NCBI GenBank assembly: GCA_040902895.1
Contig: JBBDWL010000143.1
Span: 3,810-67,809, forward strand
Reading direction: 5' to 3'
DNA length: 64,000 bases
Source: JALYRV01 sp040902895
Lineage (GTDB): Bacteria > Acidobacteriota > Vicinamibacteria > Vicinamibacterales > SCN-69-37
Shown piece after piece: positions 17,303-27,472 of the stretch. Position 1 is the stretch's first letter, and every line of letters begins with the position of its first letter. Under the pieces are notes generated by a model. That model was not told the origin of the DNA. It worked only from the letters and a program-made list of their open reading frames with translations, and made no database searches. Both the position numbers and the translations under genes were made by a program.

Positions 17303-17521
17303 TACTTGTCGGGGCTCCCGCCCCGAACCCCGGCTCGTCGCTCGCGGGGCCCCAATGCCCCGCTCCGCTCCTCGCGGCGCGCTTCGCGCGTCATTGCTCG
17401 TCGGGGCTCCCGCCCCGAACCNNNNNNNNNNNNNNNNNNNNNNNNNNNNNNNNNNNNNNNNNNNNNNNNNNNNNNNNNNNNNNNNNNNNNNNNNNNNNNN
17501 NNNNNNNNNNNNNNNNNNNNN
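17303..17521. repeat. GGGGCTCCCGCCCC repeat adjoining a 100-N assembly gap
   Basis: Between BCCP and biotin carboxylase the words CATTACTTGTCGGGGCTCCC and CATTGCTCGTCGGGGCTCCC occur as near-identical direct copies about 100 nt apart, each followed by GCCCCGAACC, with GCGGGGCCCC between them. The second copy runs straight into the gap (17422-17521). The repeat very probably caused the assembly break, so the true gap size is unknown. Confidence 0.8.
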
Positions 17522-19004
17522 CCGCGCCGCCGGCGGCCTCCGCGGCGCCCGAGCGCGACGCCGTGCGATGCGCATGCGCGGCGGCCGCAATCACCGCGGC
17601 GCGCACGTCAGCATCGCTTGCGGGCGCGAACGGCTCGCCATTGCGGCTCGCCAGCACGCCATCCAGCCATGCCGTGTGAAACTCCGCGCGCGCGAACGCC
17701 GGCTGCGCCGTCAGCCACCGGAAGAACGGCAGCGTCGTGCGCACGCCGCGCACCTGATACTCGCCGAGCGCGCGCCGCAGCCGGGCGATCGCGACTTCGC
17801 GCGATTCACCCCACACCACCAGTTTCGCAATCATCGAGTCGTAGACATTCGGGATCTCGAATCCCGCCGCCACTCCCCCATCGTCGCGCACGCCGGGACC
17901 CTGCGGCACGTGCAGGCCGAGCACGCGGCCCGGCGCCGGCATGAAACCCTCGTCGGGATCCTCGGCGTAAATCCGGCATTCGATCGCATGCCCACGCGGC
18001 GTCAGCGCCCGCGCGGGATCGATCGCGAGCGTCTCGCCCATCGCGATGCGCAGCTGCCAGTGCACCAGATCGATGCCGGTCACCATCTCGGTGACGGGAT
18101 GCTCGACCTGCAGCCGCGTGTTCATCTCGAGGAAGTAGAACTTCGCCTCGCCGTTCGCATGGTCGAGCAGAAACTCGATCGTGCCGGCATTGGTGTAGCC
18201 GACGCTGCGCGCGACCGATGCCGCGCATTCGGCCATCGCCTGGCGCGTCTGCTCGCTCACCCGCGTCGACGGCGACTCTTCGACGACTTTCTGATGCCGG
18301 CGCTGAATGGAGCACTCACGCTCGACGAAGGGCACGACCGTGCCGTGATGGTCGCCCATCAGCTGAATCTCGATGTGCCGCGGATTGATCACGCGGCGCT
18401 CGAGATAGAACGATGCGTCGCCAAATGCCGATGCCGCTTCGGATCGCGCGGTACGCACGGCCGACAGCAGATCGCCGGCGCGCTCGACCGTCCGCATGCC
18501 CTTGCCGCCGCCGCCGGCCACGGCCTTCACGACAAGCGGATATCCAATGCGCGTCGCTTCGGCCGCCACGACCGCGTCAGAAGCGTCTTCAGCAAACGGC
18601 GCGTCGGTGCCGGGCACGACCGGCACGCCGGCCGCCATTGCCGCGTCGCGCGCGGCGGTCTTGCTGCCCATCAACCGGATCGCGTCAGCCGACGGACCGA
18701 CGAACGTGAGACCGGCCGCCGCGCATGCGTCGGCGAAGGCCGCGTTCTCGGCGAGGAACCCGTAGCCGGGATGCACCAGCGTCGCGCCCGATCGTCGCGC
18801 GACATCAATCAGCTTGTCGATCGCGAGATAACTTTCGCGCGCGGGCGGCGCGCCAATCGCGTACGCCTCGTCGGCCGAGCGCACGTGCAGCGATTCCCGA
18901 TCGCAGTCGGAATACACGGCGACGCTCGTGAGGCCGAGCTCACGGCAGGCGCGTGCCACACGAACCGCGATTTCGCCGCGGTTGGCGATCAGGACTTTCA
19001 CCAC
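17522..19004 (-). CDS. acyl-CoA carboxylase biotin carboxylase subunit, 3' end lost in the gap
   Basis: 494 residues visible. ATP-grasp biotin carboxylase: IANRGEIAVRV start, ATP-binding loop GGGGKGMR, ERECSIQRRHQKVVEE, FLEMNTRLQVEHPVTE and GHAIECRIYAEDP, all hallmark motifs. It carboxylates biotin on BCCP with ATP and bicarbonate. The BC core is essentially complete; the last few residues and stop are in the gap. With BCCP and the carboxyltransferase it should form a propionyl-, acetyl- or methylcrotonyl-CoA carboxylase; specificity cannot be decided here. Confidence 0.92.
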
Positions 19005-19068
19005 TGCTGAGTCTTATTTCGGCCGACGGAGCTGACAATTTTAGCACCCAGAGGCGCTAAACCGCTAA

Positions 19069-19222
19069 CTGAGCGGGACTTAGGCGACAGGCCTTAGGCC
19101 CTGGGCCCTGGGCTTTAGGCCTGAGCCGGGCGAGACAACGCTCGCCCGGCTGACTTTTCGATCAGCCGGCGCGCCATGGTGCGCGCCGGCTCACGCCTAT
19201 GGCCTAGCGCCTATGGCCTATG
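19069..19222. repeat. TAGGCC word repeat enclosing two perfect hairpins
   Basis: Arms of TAGGCC/GGCCTA words flank two perfect 11-bp stem-loops: AGCCGGGCGAG (19124-19134), loop ACAACG, CTCGCCCGGCT (19141-19151), followed by GACTTTT; and AGCCGGCGCGC (19164-19174), loop CATGGT, GCGCGCCGGCT (19181-19191). It separates the carboxyltransferase from biotin carboxylase and abuts the carboxyltransferase stop. The first stem-loop with its T-run could work as an intrinsic terminator, but on the plus strand. Confidence 0.8.
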
Positions 19223-19227
19223 GCCTG

Positions 19228-20763
19228 CTAGAGCGGTATATTCCCGTGCTTCTTCCGGGGATTCGTGTCGCGTTTGTTCGCGAGACTGGCCAGCGCGGCA
19301 ATCAGCTTCGGACGGGTCATGCGGGGACGGATGATCTCGTCGACATAGCCGCGGCTGGCGGCCACGAACGGGTTCGCGAAGGCGTCGCGAAATTCCTGGG
19401 TCTTCTGCGCGCGCAGCGCCGCCGGATCCGCCGCCGCCTCGATCTCGCGGCGATACAGCACGTTGACCGCGCCTTCGGCGCCCATCACCGCGATTTCAGC
19501 CGTCGGCCACGCGTAGTTGAAATCGGTCCTGATGTGCTTGCTGGCCATGACGCAGTACGCGCCGCCGTAGGCCTTGCGCGTGATGATCGTGATCTTCGGC
19601 ACCGTCGCTTCGGCGTACGCGTAGAGCAGCTTCGCGCCGTGGCGGATGATCCCGCCGTGCTCCTGCCGCACGCCCGGCAGAAATCCCGGGACATCCTCGA
19701 ATGTGATGAGCGGAATATTGAAGGCGTCGCAGAAGCGCACGAACCGCGCACCCTTCACCGATGCGTCGATGTCGAGCGTGCCGGCGAGCACAGCCGGCTG
19801 GTTCGCGACCATGCCGACAGGCTGTCCGCCGAGGCGCGCGAAGCCCACGATGATGTTGCGCGCGTAATGCTCGTGCACTTCGAGGAACGCGCCGTTGTCG
19901 ATCACGCGCGTGATTACGTCGTGCATGTCGTAGGGCTGATTCGGCTGATCGGGCACCAGCGTGTCGAGCGAGGCATCTTCGCGGTCGACCGGATCGTTGG
20001 CCGCGAGCCGCGGCGCATCGTCGACGTTGTTCGACGGCAGATACGACAGCAGCTCGCGAATGAGACGGATGCAGTCGGCGTCATCCGCCACGGCGAAATG
20101 CGCGACGCCGCTCGTCGCGTTGTGCGTCATCGCGCCGCCGAGCTCTTCTTTCGTGACCTCCTCGTGCGTGACGGTGCGCACGACGTCGGGGCCGGTCACG
20201 AACATGTAGCTCGAGCCCTCCACCATGATGTTGAAGTCGGTGATCGCCGGCGAATAGACGGCGCCGCCGGCGCACGGGCCCATGATGGCGGAGATTTGCG
20301 GGATGACGCCGGACGCGAGCGTGTTGCGCAGAAAGATGTCGGCGTACCCGCCGAGCGACACGACGCCTTCCTGAATGCGCGCGCCGCCGGAGTCATTGAG
20401 GCCAATCATGGGCGCGCCCATCTTCAGCGCGAGGTCCATCACCTTGACGATCTTCGCCGCGTTGGTTTCGGAGAGCGATCCGCCGAAGACCGTGAAGTCC
20501 TGCGCGAAGGCATAGGCCGGACGCCCGTCGATGCGGCCATGGCCGGCGACCACCCCATCGCCCGGCACGATCTGGTTCTCCATCCCGAAGTCGCGGCAGC
20601 GATGCGTGACGAGCTTGTCGATCTCCTCGAACGTGCCGGTGTCGAACAGCAGCTCGACTCTCTCGCGCGCAGTGAGCTTGCCGCTCTCGCGCTGGCGCCG
20701 CAGGCGGTCCTCGCCGCCGCCCAGCTCGGCGCGCCGCTCGAGATCTTCGAGCCGCTGTTTCAT
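19228..20763 (-). CDS. acyl-CoA carboxylase carboxyltransferase (beta) subunit
   Basis: 511 residues. Fused two-crotonase-domain carboxyltransferase: N-terminal oxyanion region MGPCAGGAVYSPA and C-terminal KAYGGAYCVM, plus DVPGFLPG, GAKLLYAYAEATVP and ending KKHGNIPL, all typical of propionyl-CoA carboxylase beta/MmdA. It transfers CO2 from carboxybiotin to an acyl-CoA. The start at ATG 20763 overlaps the transaldolase TGA (ATGA); sequence upstream in the same frame is antisense to the transaldolase. It is probably co-transcribed with the BC/BCCP genes across the TAGGCC element. Confidence 0.93.
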   Translation of the reverse strand: MKQRLEDLERRAELGGGEDRLRRQRESGKLTARERVELLFDTGTFEEIDKLVTHRCRDFGMENQIVPGDGVVAGHGRIDGRPAYAFAQDFTVFGGSLSETNAAKIVKVMDLALKMGAPMIGLNDSGGARIQEGVVSLGGYADIFLRNTLASGVIPQISAIMGPCAGGAVYSPAITDFNIMVEGSSYMFVTGPDVVRTVTHEEVTKEELGGAMTHNATSGVAHFAVADDADCIRLIRELLSYLPSNNVDDAPRLAANDPVDREDASLDTLVPDQPNQPYDMHDVITRVIDNGAFLEVHEHYARNIIVGFARLGGQPVGMVANQPAVLAGTLDIDASVKGARFVRFCDAFNIPLITFEDVPGFLPGVRQEHGGIIRHGAKLLYAYAEATVPKITIITRKAYGGAYCVMASKHIRTDFNYAWPTAEIAVMGAEGAVNVLYRREIEAAADPAALRAQKTQEFRDAFANPFVAASRGYVDEIIRPRMTRPKLIAALASLANKRDTNPRKKHGNIPL

Positions 20764-21571
20764 CGAGCGACGCCCGCCTGGGATTTCTGCCAGTCTTCGA
20801 GGAATTTCTTCAGTCCGATGTCGGTGAGCGGATGCTTGAAGATCTGCTCGAGCACGGAGGACGGGCACGTGCACACGTCGGCGCCGAGACGCGCCGCCTG
20901 CACGATGTGCATCGGATTGCGCACCGAGGCGACGAGAATCTCGGTGGCCCACTCGTAGTTGTCGTAGATCTCGACGATCTGCTCGATCAGCTGCATGCCG
21001 TCGGTGGCAATGTCATCGAGGCGGCCGATGAACGGACTGACATAGCTGGCGCCCGCCTTGGCCGCCAGGATCGCCTGCGTGGCCGAGAACACCAGCGTCA
21101 CGTTGACGCGAATGCCTTCCGATTTCAGCGCGCGGCATGCCTTCACACCATCCTTGCCGAACGGCACTTTGACGACGATGTGCTCGTCGATGGTGGCGAG
21201 GCTTCTGCCTTCGCTGATCATGCCGGAGGCGTCGGTGGCGACGACCTCGGCGCTCACGGCCCCCTGCACCACGCGGCAGATCTCCTTGAGAATCGCGCGC
21301 GGATCGCCGCCCTCCTTCGCCATGAGCGAGGGATTCGTGGTCACGCCGTCGATGATGCCCAGCTCGGCGAGCGCCTTGATTTCGTTGATGTTGCCGGTGT
21401 CAGCGAAGAANNNNNNNNNNNNNNNNNNNNNNNNNNNNNNNNNNNNNNNNNNNNNNNNNNNNNNNNNNNNNNNNNNNNNNNNNNNNNNNNNNNNNNNNNN
21501 NNNNNNNNNNTGCCCAGCTCGGCGAGCGCCTTGATTTCGTTGATGTTGCCGGTGTCAGCGAAGAATTTCAT
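20760..21571 (-). CDS. fructose-6-phosphate aldolase/transaldolase (TalC/FSA type), split by a false gap
   Basis: Begins MKFFADTGNINEIKALAELG and continues with TNPSLMAKEGG, HIVVKVPFGKDGVKA (Schiff-base Lys in VVKVP), NVTLVFSATQAILAAKAG and SPFIGRLDD. The family either cleaves fructose-6-phosphate or performs transaldolase transfer. The 100-N gap (21411-21510) is bounded by the same 55 nt on each side (21356-21410 and 21511-21565). Removing the gap plus one copy (155 nt) leaves 657 nt, an intact 218-residue frame, exactly the family length. As written the frame is broken, but the gene is almost surely intact. It is coupled by ATGA to the carboxyltransferase. Confidence 0.88.
21411..21510. other. 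artificial assembly gap within the transaldolase gene
   Basis: One hundred N flanked by an identical 55-nt direct repeat beginning TGCCCAGCTCGGCGAG. The pattern is that of two contigs ending in the same k-mer overlap and joined by a scaffolder without merging. The gap probably contains no missing sequence. Confidence 0.9.
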
Positions 21572-21592
21572 ATAACACTCCAGGCCATAGGC

Positions 21593-22369
21593 CTATGCTT
21601 CCACTGCTCGGTTCGTTAACTGTCCCACCCCTTCGATGCGCACGCTGAAGGTGTCGCCCGGCTTCAAGGGGCCGACGCCCGATGGTGTGCCGGTGAGAAT
21701 CACGTCGCCCGGCAGCAGCGTCATCACGCGGCTGACGAATTCGATCAACTGCGGCACGCCAAAGATCAGCTCGCGGGTCGATGACGACTGGCGCACCTGG
21801 CCGTTGACGAGGCCTTCGATGGCGAGCGCCGAAGGATCCAGCCCGAGCGCCACGCACGGGCCGACCGGCGCGAAGGTATCGAAGCCTTTCGCGCGCGTGT
21901 ACTGCACGTCTTTCTTCTGCAGCTCGCGCGCGGTGACGTCGTTGGCGCACGCGATGCCAAGCACGTGCGCCATCGCATCGGCCGCCGCGACGTGACTCGC
22001 GCGTTTCGAGATGACGACCGCCATTTCGGCCTCGTGATGGATCTCGCCCGCCCACATCGGCAGACGGATCGCCTCGCCGGGGCCGATCACCGCCGTCGAC
22101 GGCTTCATGAACATCAGCGGCTCGGACGGCAGCGGTTTGTTCATTTCGGCCGCGTGGTCCCGATAGTTCAGGCCGATCGCAATCACTTTCGACGGCCGCA
22201 CCGGCGGCAGCAGCTCGGCGCCGTCGAGCGTCACCGCCGCGCCAAGCTCGTACTGCCCGAACGCATCCCCCTCGACGAGCCGCGCTGCCGCCTGCCCTGA
22301 GCCTGTCGAAGCGTCGGAGTCAATCACATGCCGTGGCGAACCGTGGTGACTAATGCAGTACAGCTTCAA
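21593..22369 (-). CDS. fumarylacetoacetate hydrolase (FAH) family protein
   Basis: 258 residues. FAH-fold motifs: VIAIGLNYRDHAAE, metal-binding HHEAEMAVVI, ANDVTARELQ, KGFDTFAPVGP and DVILTGTPSGVG. The family includes 2-hydroxyhepta-2,4-dienedioate isomerases, acylpyruvases and oxaloacetate decarboxylases; substrate unclear. It starts with TTG at 22369 overlapping the upstream TGA (TTGA). Residues about 20-30 (DASTGSGQAAAR) are translated from the dispersed repeat CTTCGACAGGCTCAGGGCAG at about 22285-22320 and interrupt the otherwise normal N-terminal region. Confidence 0.88.
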   Translation of the reverse strand: MKLYCISHHGSPRHVIDSDASTGSGQAAARLVEGDAFGQYELGAAVTLDGAELLPPVRPSKVIAIGLNYRDHAAEMNKPLPSEPLMFMKPSTAVIGPGEAIRLPMWAGEIHHEAEMAVVISKRASHVAAADAMAHVLGIACANDVTARELQKKDVQYTRAKGFDTFAPVGPCVALGLDPSALAIEGLVNGQVRQSSSTRELIFGVPQLIEFVSRVMTLLPGDVILTGTPSGVGPLKPGDTFSVRIEGVGQLTNRAVEA

Positions 22370-23477
22370 TTTCTGCCCGTTTCTTCGACGCGATTCGATT
22401 CCGCGCTGCGATTCGGCGGCGTGGTTTTGTCGACGGCCACGACCGCGTACACGTAGCGCGTGCCCGCGGTGGTGGTCGCATCCTTGTACGTGGTCTCGGT
22501 GATCGGGATGTCGAAGAGCGGCAGCAGTTTCTCACCCGGCGCTTCGGCGCGCAAGACCAGATACCCCGCCAGATCGGCGGCGTCGACCGCGTCCCAGATC
22601 AGACTCACGGCGCCCGTTCCTGCGACGGCGGTGAGCCCCGCCGGCGGCGGCGGCGGAAAGATATCGCGCGGCGTGATGCACATCGGGCCCGCCGCGGCGC
22701 TCTCGATCGAGGCGCCCGCCGAGGCAATCGCGGACCGCACGATGTAACACCGCTCGGTGCCGAACTCCGGCCGCGGATCGTCGAACGTCGTGCCGGCGAT
22801 CGGCTCGCGATTGAGAGGCGCGGCCGCAACGCGTCCCTCGCCGACTTCATACACCCGATAACGCGTAGCGGGCGATACGCCGAGCCAGTCGAGGCGGATG
22901 ACCTTCTCCGTGAACGTGACGCTCAACTTCGACGGCGGATCGGGCACCGCGACGAGCGGCACGGCCACGACGTCTGACGGCACGCCGACGCGTCCGCGCC
23001 GTGACACGCCGGCGACGGCGTAGTACCGCATCATCGGTGTCGGATAGACCGTCGCCGCCTCCGCCGAATCTTCCCAGGTGATCACGGCGCCAGGCTGAAG
23101 CGCCGGCGGCGCTGGCGGCAGCACGTCGGTTCCGAGCGTCGAGGCCGGCGTCGCGGTTTCCACAGCGATCGTCGCGATCCGCAGGTCGCCTCCGGCCAGA
23201 TCCGCCGCGGTCGGCGGCGGATCGCCCGCCGGCTTCGTGATCGCAAAGACGCGTATCGACGCGATATCAGGCGGCACCGACCCACCGGCGTTGGTGGCCG
23301 GTACGGTGAACTGAAGGGTAATGGGCCCGCCCTGCACGCGGATTGCCGACAACCCTTCCGTCTTCGACGGCGCCAGCCGCAGCGGCGCCAGCGGCGGGCC
23401 TTTGGAACCGCAGGCGACGACTGCGAGCGACGCGAGCAGGAGCCCTGAGCGAGCGCGAAGCGGGAGTCGAAGGGCCA

Positions 23478-23478
<1 letters not shown>
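22366..23478 (-). CDS. lipoprotein with fibronectin type III-like repeats
   Basis: 370 residues. Signal peptide with lipobox LAVVAC (Cys about residue 23), then two to three fibronectin III-like domains (PPSKLSVTFTEKVIRLDWLGVSPATRYRVYEVG; PPPPPAGLTAVAGTGAVSLIWDAVDAADLAGYLVLRA). Probably a periplasm- or surface-exposed lipoprotein; no catalytic motif seen. It overlaps the HslU stop by one base (TAATG) and the FAH gene downstream by TTGA. Confidence 0.75.
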
Positions 23479-24862
<1,384 letters not shown>

Positions 24863-24866
<4 letters not shown>

Positions 24867-25405
24867 AGTTCTTCGATCGTAATGCGGTCGTTGGTGTAAA
24901 TGCAGATCTCCGCGGTGATGCCCATCGCCTCGAGCGCAATGCTCTTCGGATCCAGCGCGGTGTGCTTCGCCAGCGCCTTCGCGGCGGCCATGGCGTACGG
25001 CGCACCCGATCCAATCGCAATCACGCCATCGTCGGGCTCGATGAGGTCGCCGGTGCCCGAGAGCACGAACGTGTGGCTGGTGTCGGCCACGATCATCATG
25101 GCTTCGAGACGGCGCAGCAAGCGGTCGGTGCGCCAGTCGCGCGCGAGCTCGACGGCCGAGCGCTCGAGGTTGCCGCGGTATTGCTCGAGCTTTGCTTCGA
25201 AACGCGTCATCAGCGCCATCGCGTCGGCAGCCGAACCGGCAAATCCGGCAAGGATCCGATCGTTGTAGAGCCGGCGCACCTTCCTGCCGCCATGTTTGAC
25301 GACCGTCTTGTCGAAGGTGACCTGGCCGTCGGCGGCAATGACGACGCTGACGTCACGTCGCACGGAGAGCACTGTCGTGGCCTGAAACCGGGGGAGGGCG
25401 GGCAT
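24863..25405 (-). CDS. hslV: ATP-dependent protease proteolytic subunit HslV
   Basis: 180 residues. N-terminal threonine protease: ATTVLSVRRDVSVVIAADGQ, with the catalytic Thr after a short propeptide (MPALPRFQA); GGRKVRRLYNDRILAGFAGS and the GSGAPYAMAAA loop match. ATG 25405 is chosen as the nearest start giving a short propeptide; upstream in-frame codons are unlikely to be coding. It forms the chamber of the HslUV protease with the downstream gene. In many bacteria hslVU follows xerC; here xerC lies about 14 kb away at 40 kb. Confidence 0.96.
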
Positions 25406-25559
25406 CCGATCTTCGAGTGTATCAGGGAGGCGACAGCCGCTGTCACTCACTCAGGACGGGTGTGCGGCAGCATGGGCTTGAAACCCCAGTGAAATCAGCG
25501 TAGTTTGAGGGGTACCCTCTGGCAGCAGAGTTGCTCTTTTCACGGCACGAGGTTTCGCC

Positions 25560-26381
25560 ATGCATGCATCAGTCAAGTTCTCCCTTAGTGCCATCATCGC
25601 GCTGGCGCTCGCTACTCCGGCTGTCGCGCAGGACGCCCGCAAGCCCACGTCGGGCGCCTCTTCGACGGGCGGAACGGCTACGTCGAGGGGCGGCGGCTCG
25701 AGCGCCGGCAGCTCGGGCTCGACATCGAGCGGCGGCTCCACTGTGTCGGGCGGTTCCATCCGCGGAGGCACGGCGGTGAGCCGTCCTGCGCCAAGCCGCG
25801 AGCCGCAGTCGTCGGCGCGCCGGCGCTCCGGGGCGCAAGCCTCCGGCGGCGGTCCCGCGATTCCGGCCTACAGCCGCCCACGCGGCGATCGCGCCGTGCG
25901 CGGCACGGCGGTCGAGCGCACGACTCCGCGCCCTGGCCCAATCACCGGCGGTGACGTCTTCTACCTGCCGTATTACGGCTACAACAACTTCTACGGCTAC
26001 AACAGCTTCTACGGCTCGCGTTATGGGTTCGGATATCCGTTTTACATGGGCCTCGGCTACTTCTATTACGACCCGTTCTGGGGCTACCACGATCCGTATT
26101 ACGGGTACGGGTCGGGCGGCTACGGACGCGGGAGCAGGGACGATCGCGATTACGACATCGGATCGCTGCGCCTGAAGGTCGACCCGTCGCATGCCGAGGT
26201 CTTCGTCGACGGCCTCTATCGCGGCGTCGTCGACGACTTCGACGGCGTCTTCCAGCGCCTGAAGCTCGAAGCGGGCGCGCATCGTCTGGAAGTGCGGGCG
26301 CCAGGCTTCAAGCCGCTGGTCTTCGATGTGCTCGTCACGCCCGGCGAAACGACGACCTATCGCGGCGATCTGCAGCGGTAG
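25560..26381 (+). CDS. secreted PEGA-domain protein with Ser/Gly- and Tyr/Gly-rich regions
   Basis: 273 residues. Signal peptide MHASVKFSLSAIIALALATPAVAQ, then a Ser/Gly/Thr-rich low-complexity region (about 25-75), an Arg/Pro-rich segment, a striking Tyr/Gly/Phe-rich stretch (YLPYYGYNNFYGYNSFYG and onward, about 130-190), and a C-terminal PEGA domain (LRLKVDPSHAEVFVDGLYRGVVDDFDG). PEGA domains are beta-sandwich modules of cell-surface proteins. The aromatic/Gly region suggests a structural surface or adhesive role. It is divergent from hslV. Confidence 0.8.
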   Translation: MHASVKFSLSAIIALALATPAVAQDARKPTSGASSTGGTATSRGGGSSAGSSGSTSSGGSTVSGGSIRGGTAVSRPAPSREPQSSARRRSGAQASGGGPAIPAYSRPRGDRAVRGTAVERTTPRPGPITGGDVFYLPYYGYNNFYGYNSFYGSRYGFGYPFYMGLGYFYYDPFWGYHDPYYGYGSGGYGRGSRDDRDYDIGSLRLKVDPSHAEVFVDGLYRGVVDDFDGVFQRLKLEAGAHRLEVRAPGFKPLVFDVLVTPGETTTYRGDLQR

Positions 26382-26384
26382 CAC

Positions 26385-26768
26385 TTGCTCAGAACCGTAG
26401 CTTTGGTGAGCGGCCTCTACGATCTTCTCGTAGGGGCCGTTCTTCTTTGTGCGACCGGCTGGATGGCTGCGACCTTCGGCGTGGAGCCTCCGGTGCCGAT
26501 CATCCACGCCAAACTCAACGCAATCTTCCTGATCTCAATCGGCATCGGCTACGTGCTGCCGTGGCGCGATCCGGTTCGCTATCGCGGATATCTGTGGGTG
26601 ATGGGGCCGCTGCTGAAGGGCGCCGGCGCCGCGGCGTTCCTGATCGACTACTTCGTCAACAACTCGCCGCGATCGTTCCTGCTGTTCGCGGCGTCGGATG
26701 GGGTGCTGGCGGCGTGGACCTTGGTGGCGCTGATGGGACGCCCACACCGTCAGCGGAATCGCAAATAA
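26385..26768 (+). CDS. small four-helix membrane protein, unknown function
   Basis: 127 residues with about four hydrophobic segments (VALVSGLYDLLVGAVLLCAT; AIFLISIGIGYVLPW; GPLLKGAGAAAFLIDYF; FLLFAASDGVLAAWTLVAL). No family recognised with confidence. It starts at TTG 26385 just 3 nt after the PEGA gene stop; a GTG at 26406 is an alternative. Its 3' end overlaps the convergent PIN-domain gene by 19 nt. Confidence 0.6.
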   Translation: MLRTVALVSGLYDLLVGAVLLCATGWMAATFGVEPPVPIIHAKLNAIFLISIGIGYVLPWRDPVRYRGYLWVMGPLLKGAGAAAFLIDYFVNNSPRSFLLFAASDGVLAAWTLVALMGRPHRQRNRK

Positions 26769-27133
26769 CGGTCTCCGAGACGCTCAAAGGCCGCGCGATC
26801 GGCCCCGACGACATCTGCGTCAATGGATTCCGCCGTGGCAACCAGCCATGCATCGTTCTCGCCGAGGCGCCGCTTCGACCGGCGCTGCATGAGCGCGCAC
26901 CTTTGGGCCTGCGCGATGTGCACTCCCTGAATGGAAAAACGCTGCAAGGCGGCGAGGGCCGCGTCTGGATGCGCGGCTCCCTCCAGGATTTCCGCAACGC
27001 CGACGACTGATACCACAAGCCGTCGGCCGCGTAGTGCGTGAAGGAGAGTATGGGCGGGACCCTGCACGCCCGCTGCAGTCTCGCGCTCGAACGCGATGAG
27101 AAATGACGAATCGAGCAGCACCGGCCGGTTCAC
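26750..27133 (-). CDS. VapC-like PIN-domain ribonuclease toxin
   Basis: 127 residues. PIN fold: VLLDSSFLIAFE (first acidic site), VVGVAEILEG (Glu), RRLGENDAWLVATA (Asp) and ADVVGADRAAF (last acidic site), which together form the Mg-dependent RNase site. Start GTG 27133 overlaps the upstream antitoxin TGA (GTGA), the usual toxin-antitoxin arrangement. The 3' end runs 19 nt into the plus-strand membrane gene. Target RNA not predictable. Confidence 0.85.
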   Translation of the reverse strand: MNRPVLLDSSFLIAFERETAAGVQGPAHTLLHALRGRRLVVSVVGVAEILEGAAHPDAALAALQRFSIQGVHIAQAQRCALMQRRSKRRLGENDAWLVATAESIDADVVGADRAAFERLGDRYLRFR

Positions 27134-27330
27134 GGTTTCTTTTGGGCCAGCCCGAGGCCCTTTCCTGACGACGAGCGCGCCCATTCGAGAAGGTCATCGG
27201 CCGTTTCAACCGGGCCGCCATGATCAATCAAGGCACGGATGACATCTGACTTCGGCACTTTGCGCTGGCGGGCCCATCGTGAGAGACGCGCCGCGCGAGC
27301 TTTATCGAGCTTCACCGTTATGGTAGGCAT
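27130..27330 (-). CDS. VapB-like ribbon-helix-helix antitoxin
   Basis: 66 residues. MPTITVKLDKARAARLSRWA begins an RHH/CopG-type DNA-binding domain (beta strand then two helices; KSDVIRALIDHG), followed by a short C-terminal toxin-binding tail. It would neutralise the PIN toxin and repress the operon by binding the palindrome that overlaps its start codon. Confidence 0.83.
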   Translation of the reverse strand: MPTITVKLDKARAARLSRWARQRKVPKSDVIRALIDHGGPVETADDLLEWARSSSGKGLGLAQKKP

Positions 27331-27353
27331 GGTAATACCTTTATATTACCATG
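27328..27353. promoter_or_regulatory. VapB operator palindrome
   Basis: Perfect 10-bp inverted repeat CATGGTAATA (27328-27337) and TATTACCATG (27344-27353) with a 6-nt spacer CCTTTA. It includes the antitoxin start codon and a likely -10 (TAATAT on the minus strand), so binding by the RHH antitoxin would block transcription. Confidence 0.85.
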
Positions 27354-27472
27354 TTGGCTCAGGACCGCTCACAGACGACCCGTCGGTTGCAGAATCTGCC
27401 AACGTGGCACGCGATTCTCAGAACTCTGGCCGGCCAGAGTCGTGCGAGGACTGTGCCAAGGCGCTAATGACC

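Noticed and set aside
17522..17590. BCCP starting before the assembly gap
   Set aside because: The BCCP start at ATG 17302 is well formed; sequence before it is repeat, gap and the biotin carboxylase end in another frame.
19124..19151. Intrinsic terminator of the minus-strand carboxylase operon
   Set aside because: The T-run follows the stem on the plus strand only; on the minus strand there is no U-tract, so it is reported as part of the repeat element instead.
25447..25559. Possible riboswitch between hslV and the PEGA gene
   Set aside because: GC-rich hairpins exist but no conserved aptamer core was recognised.
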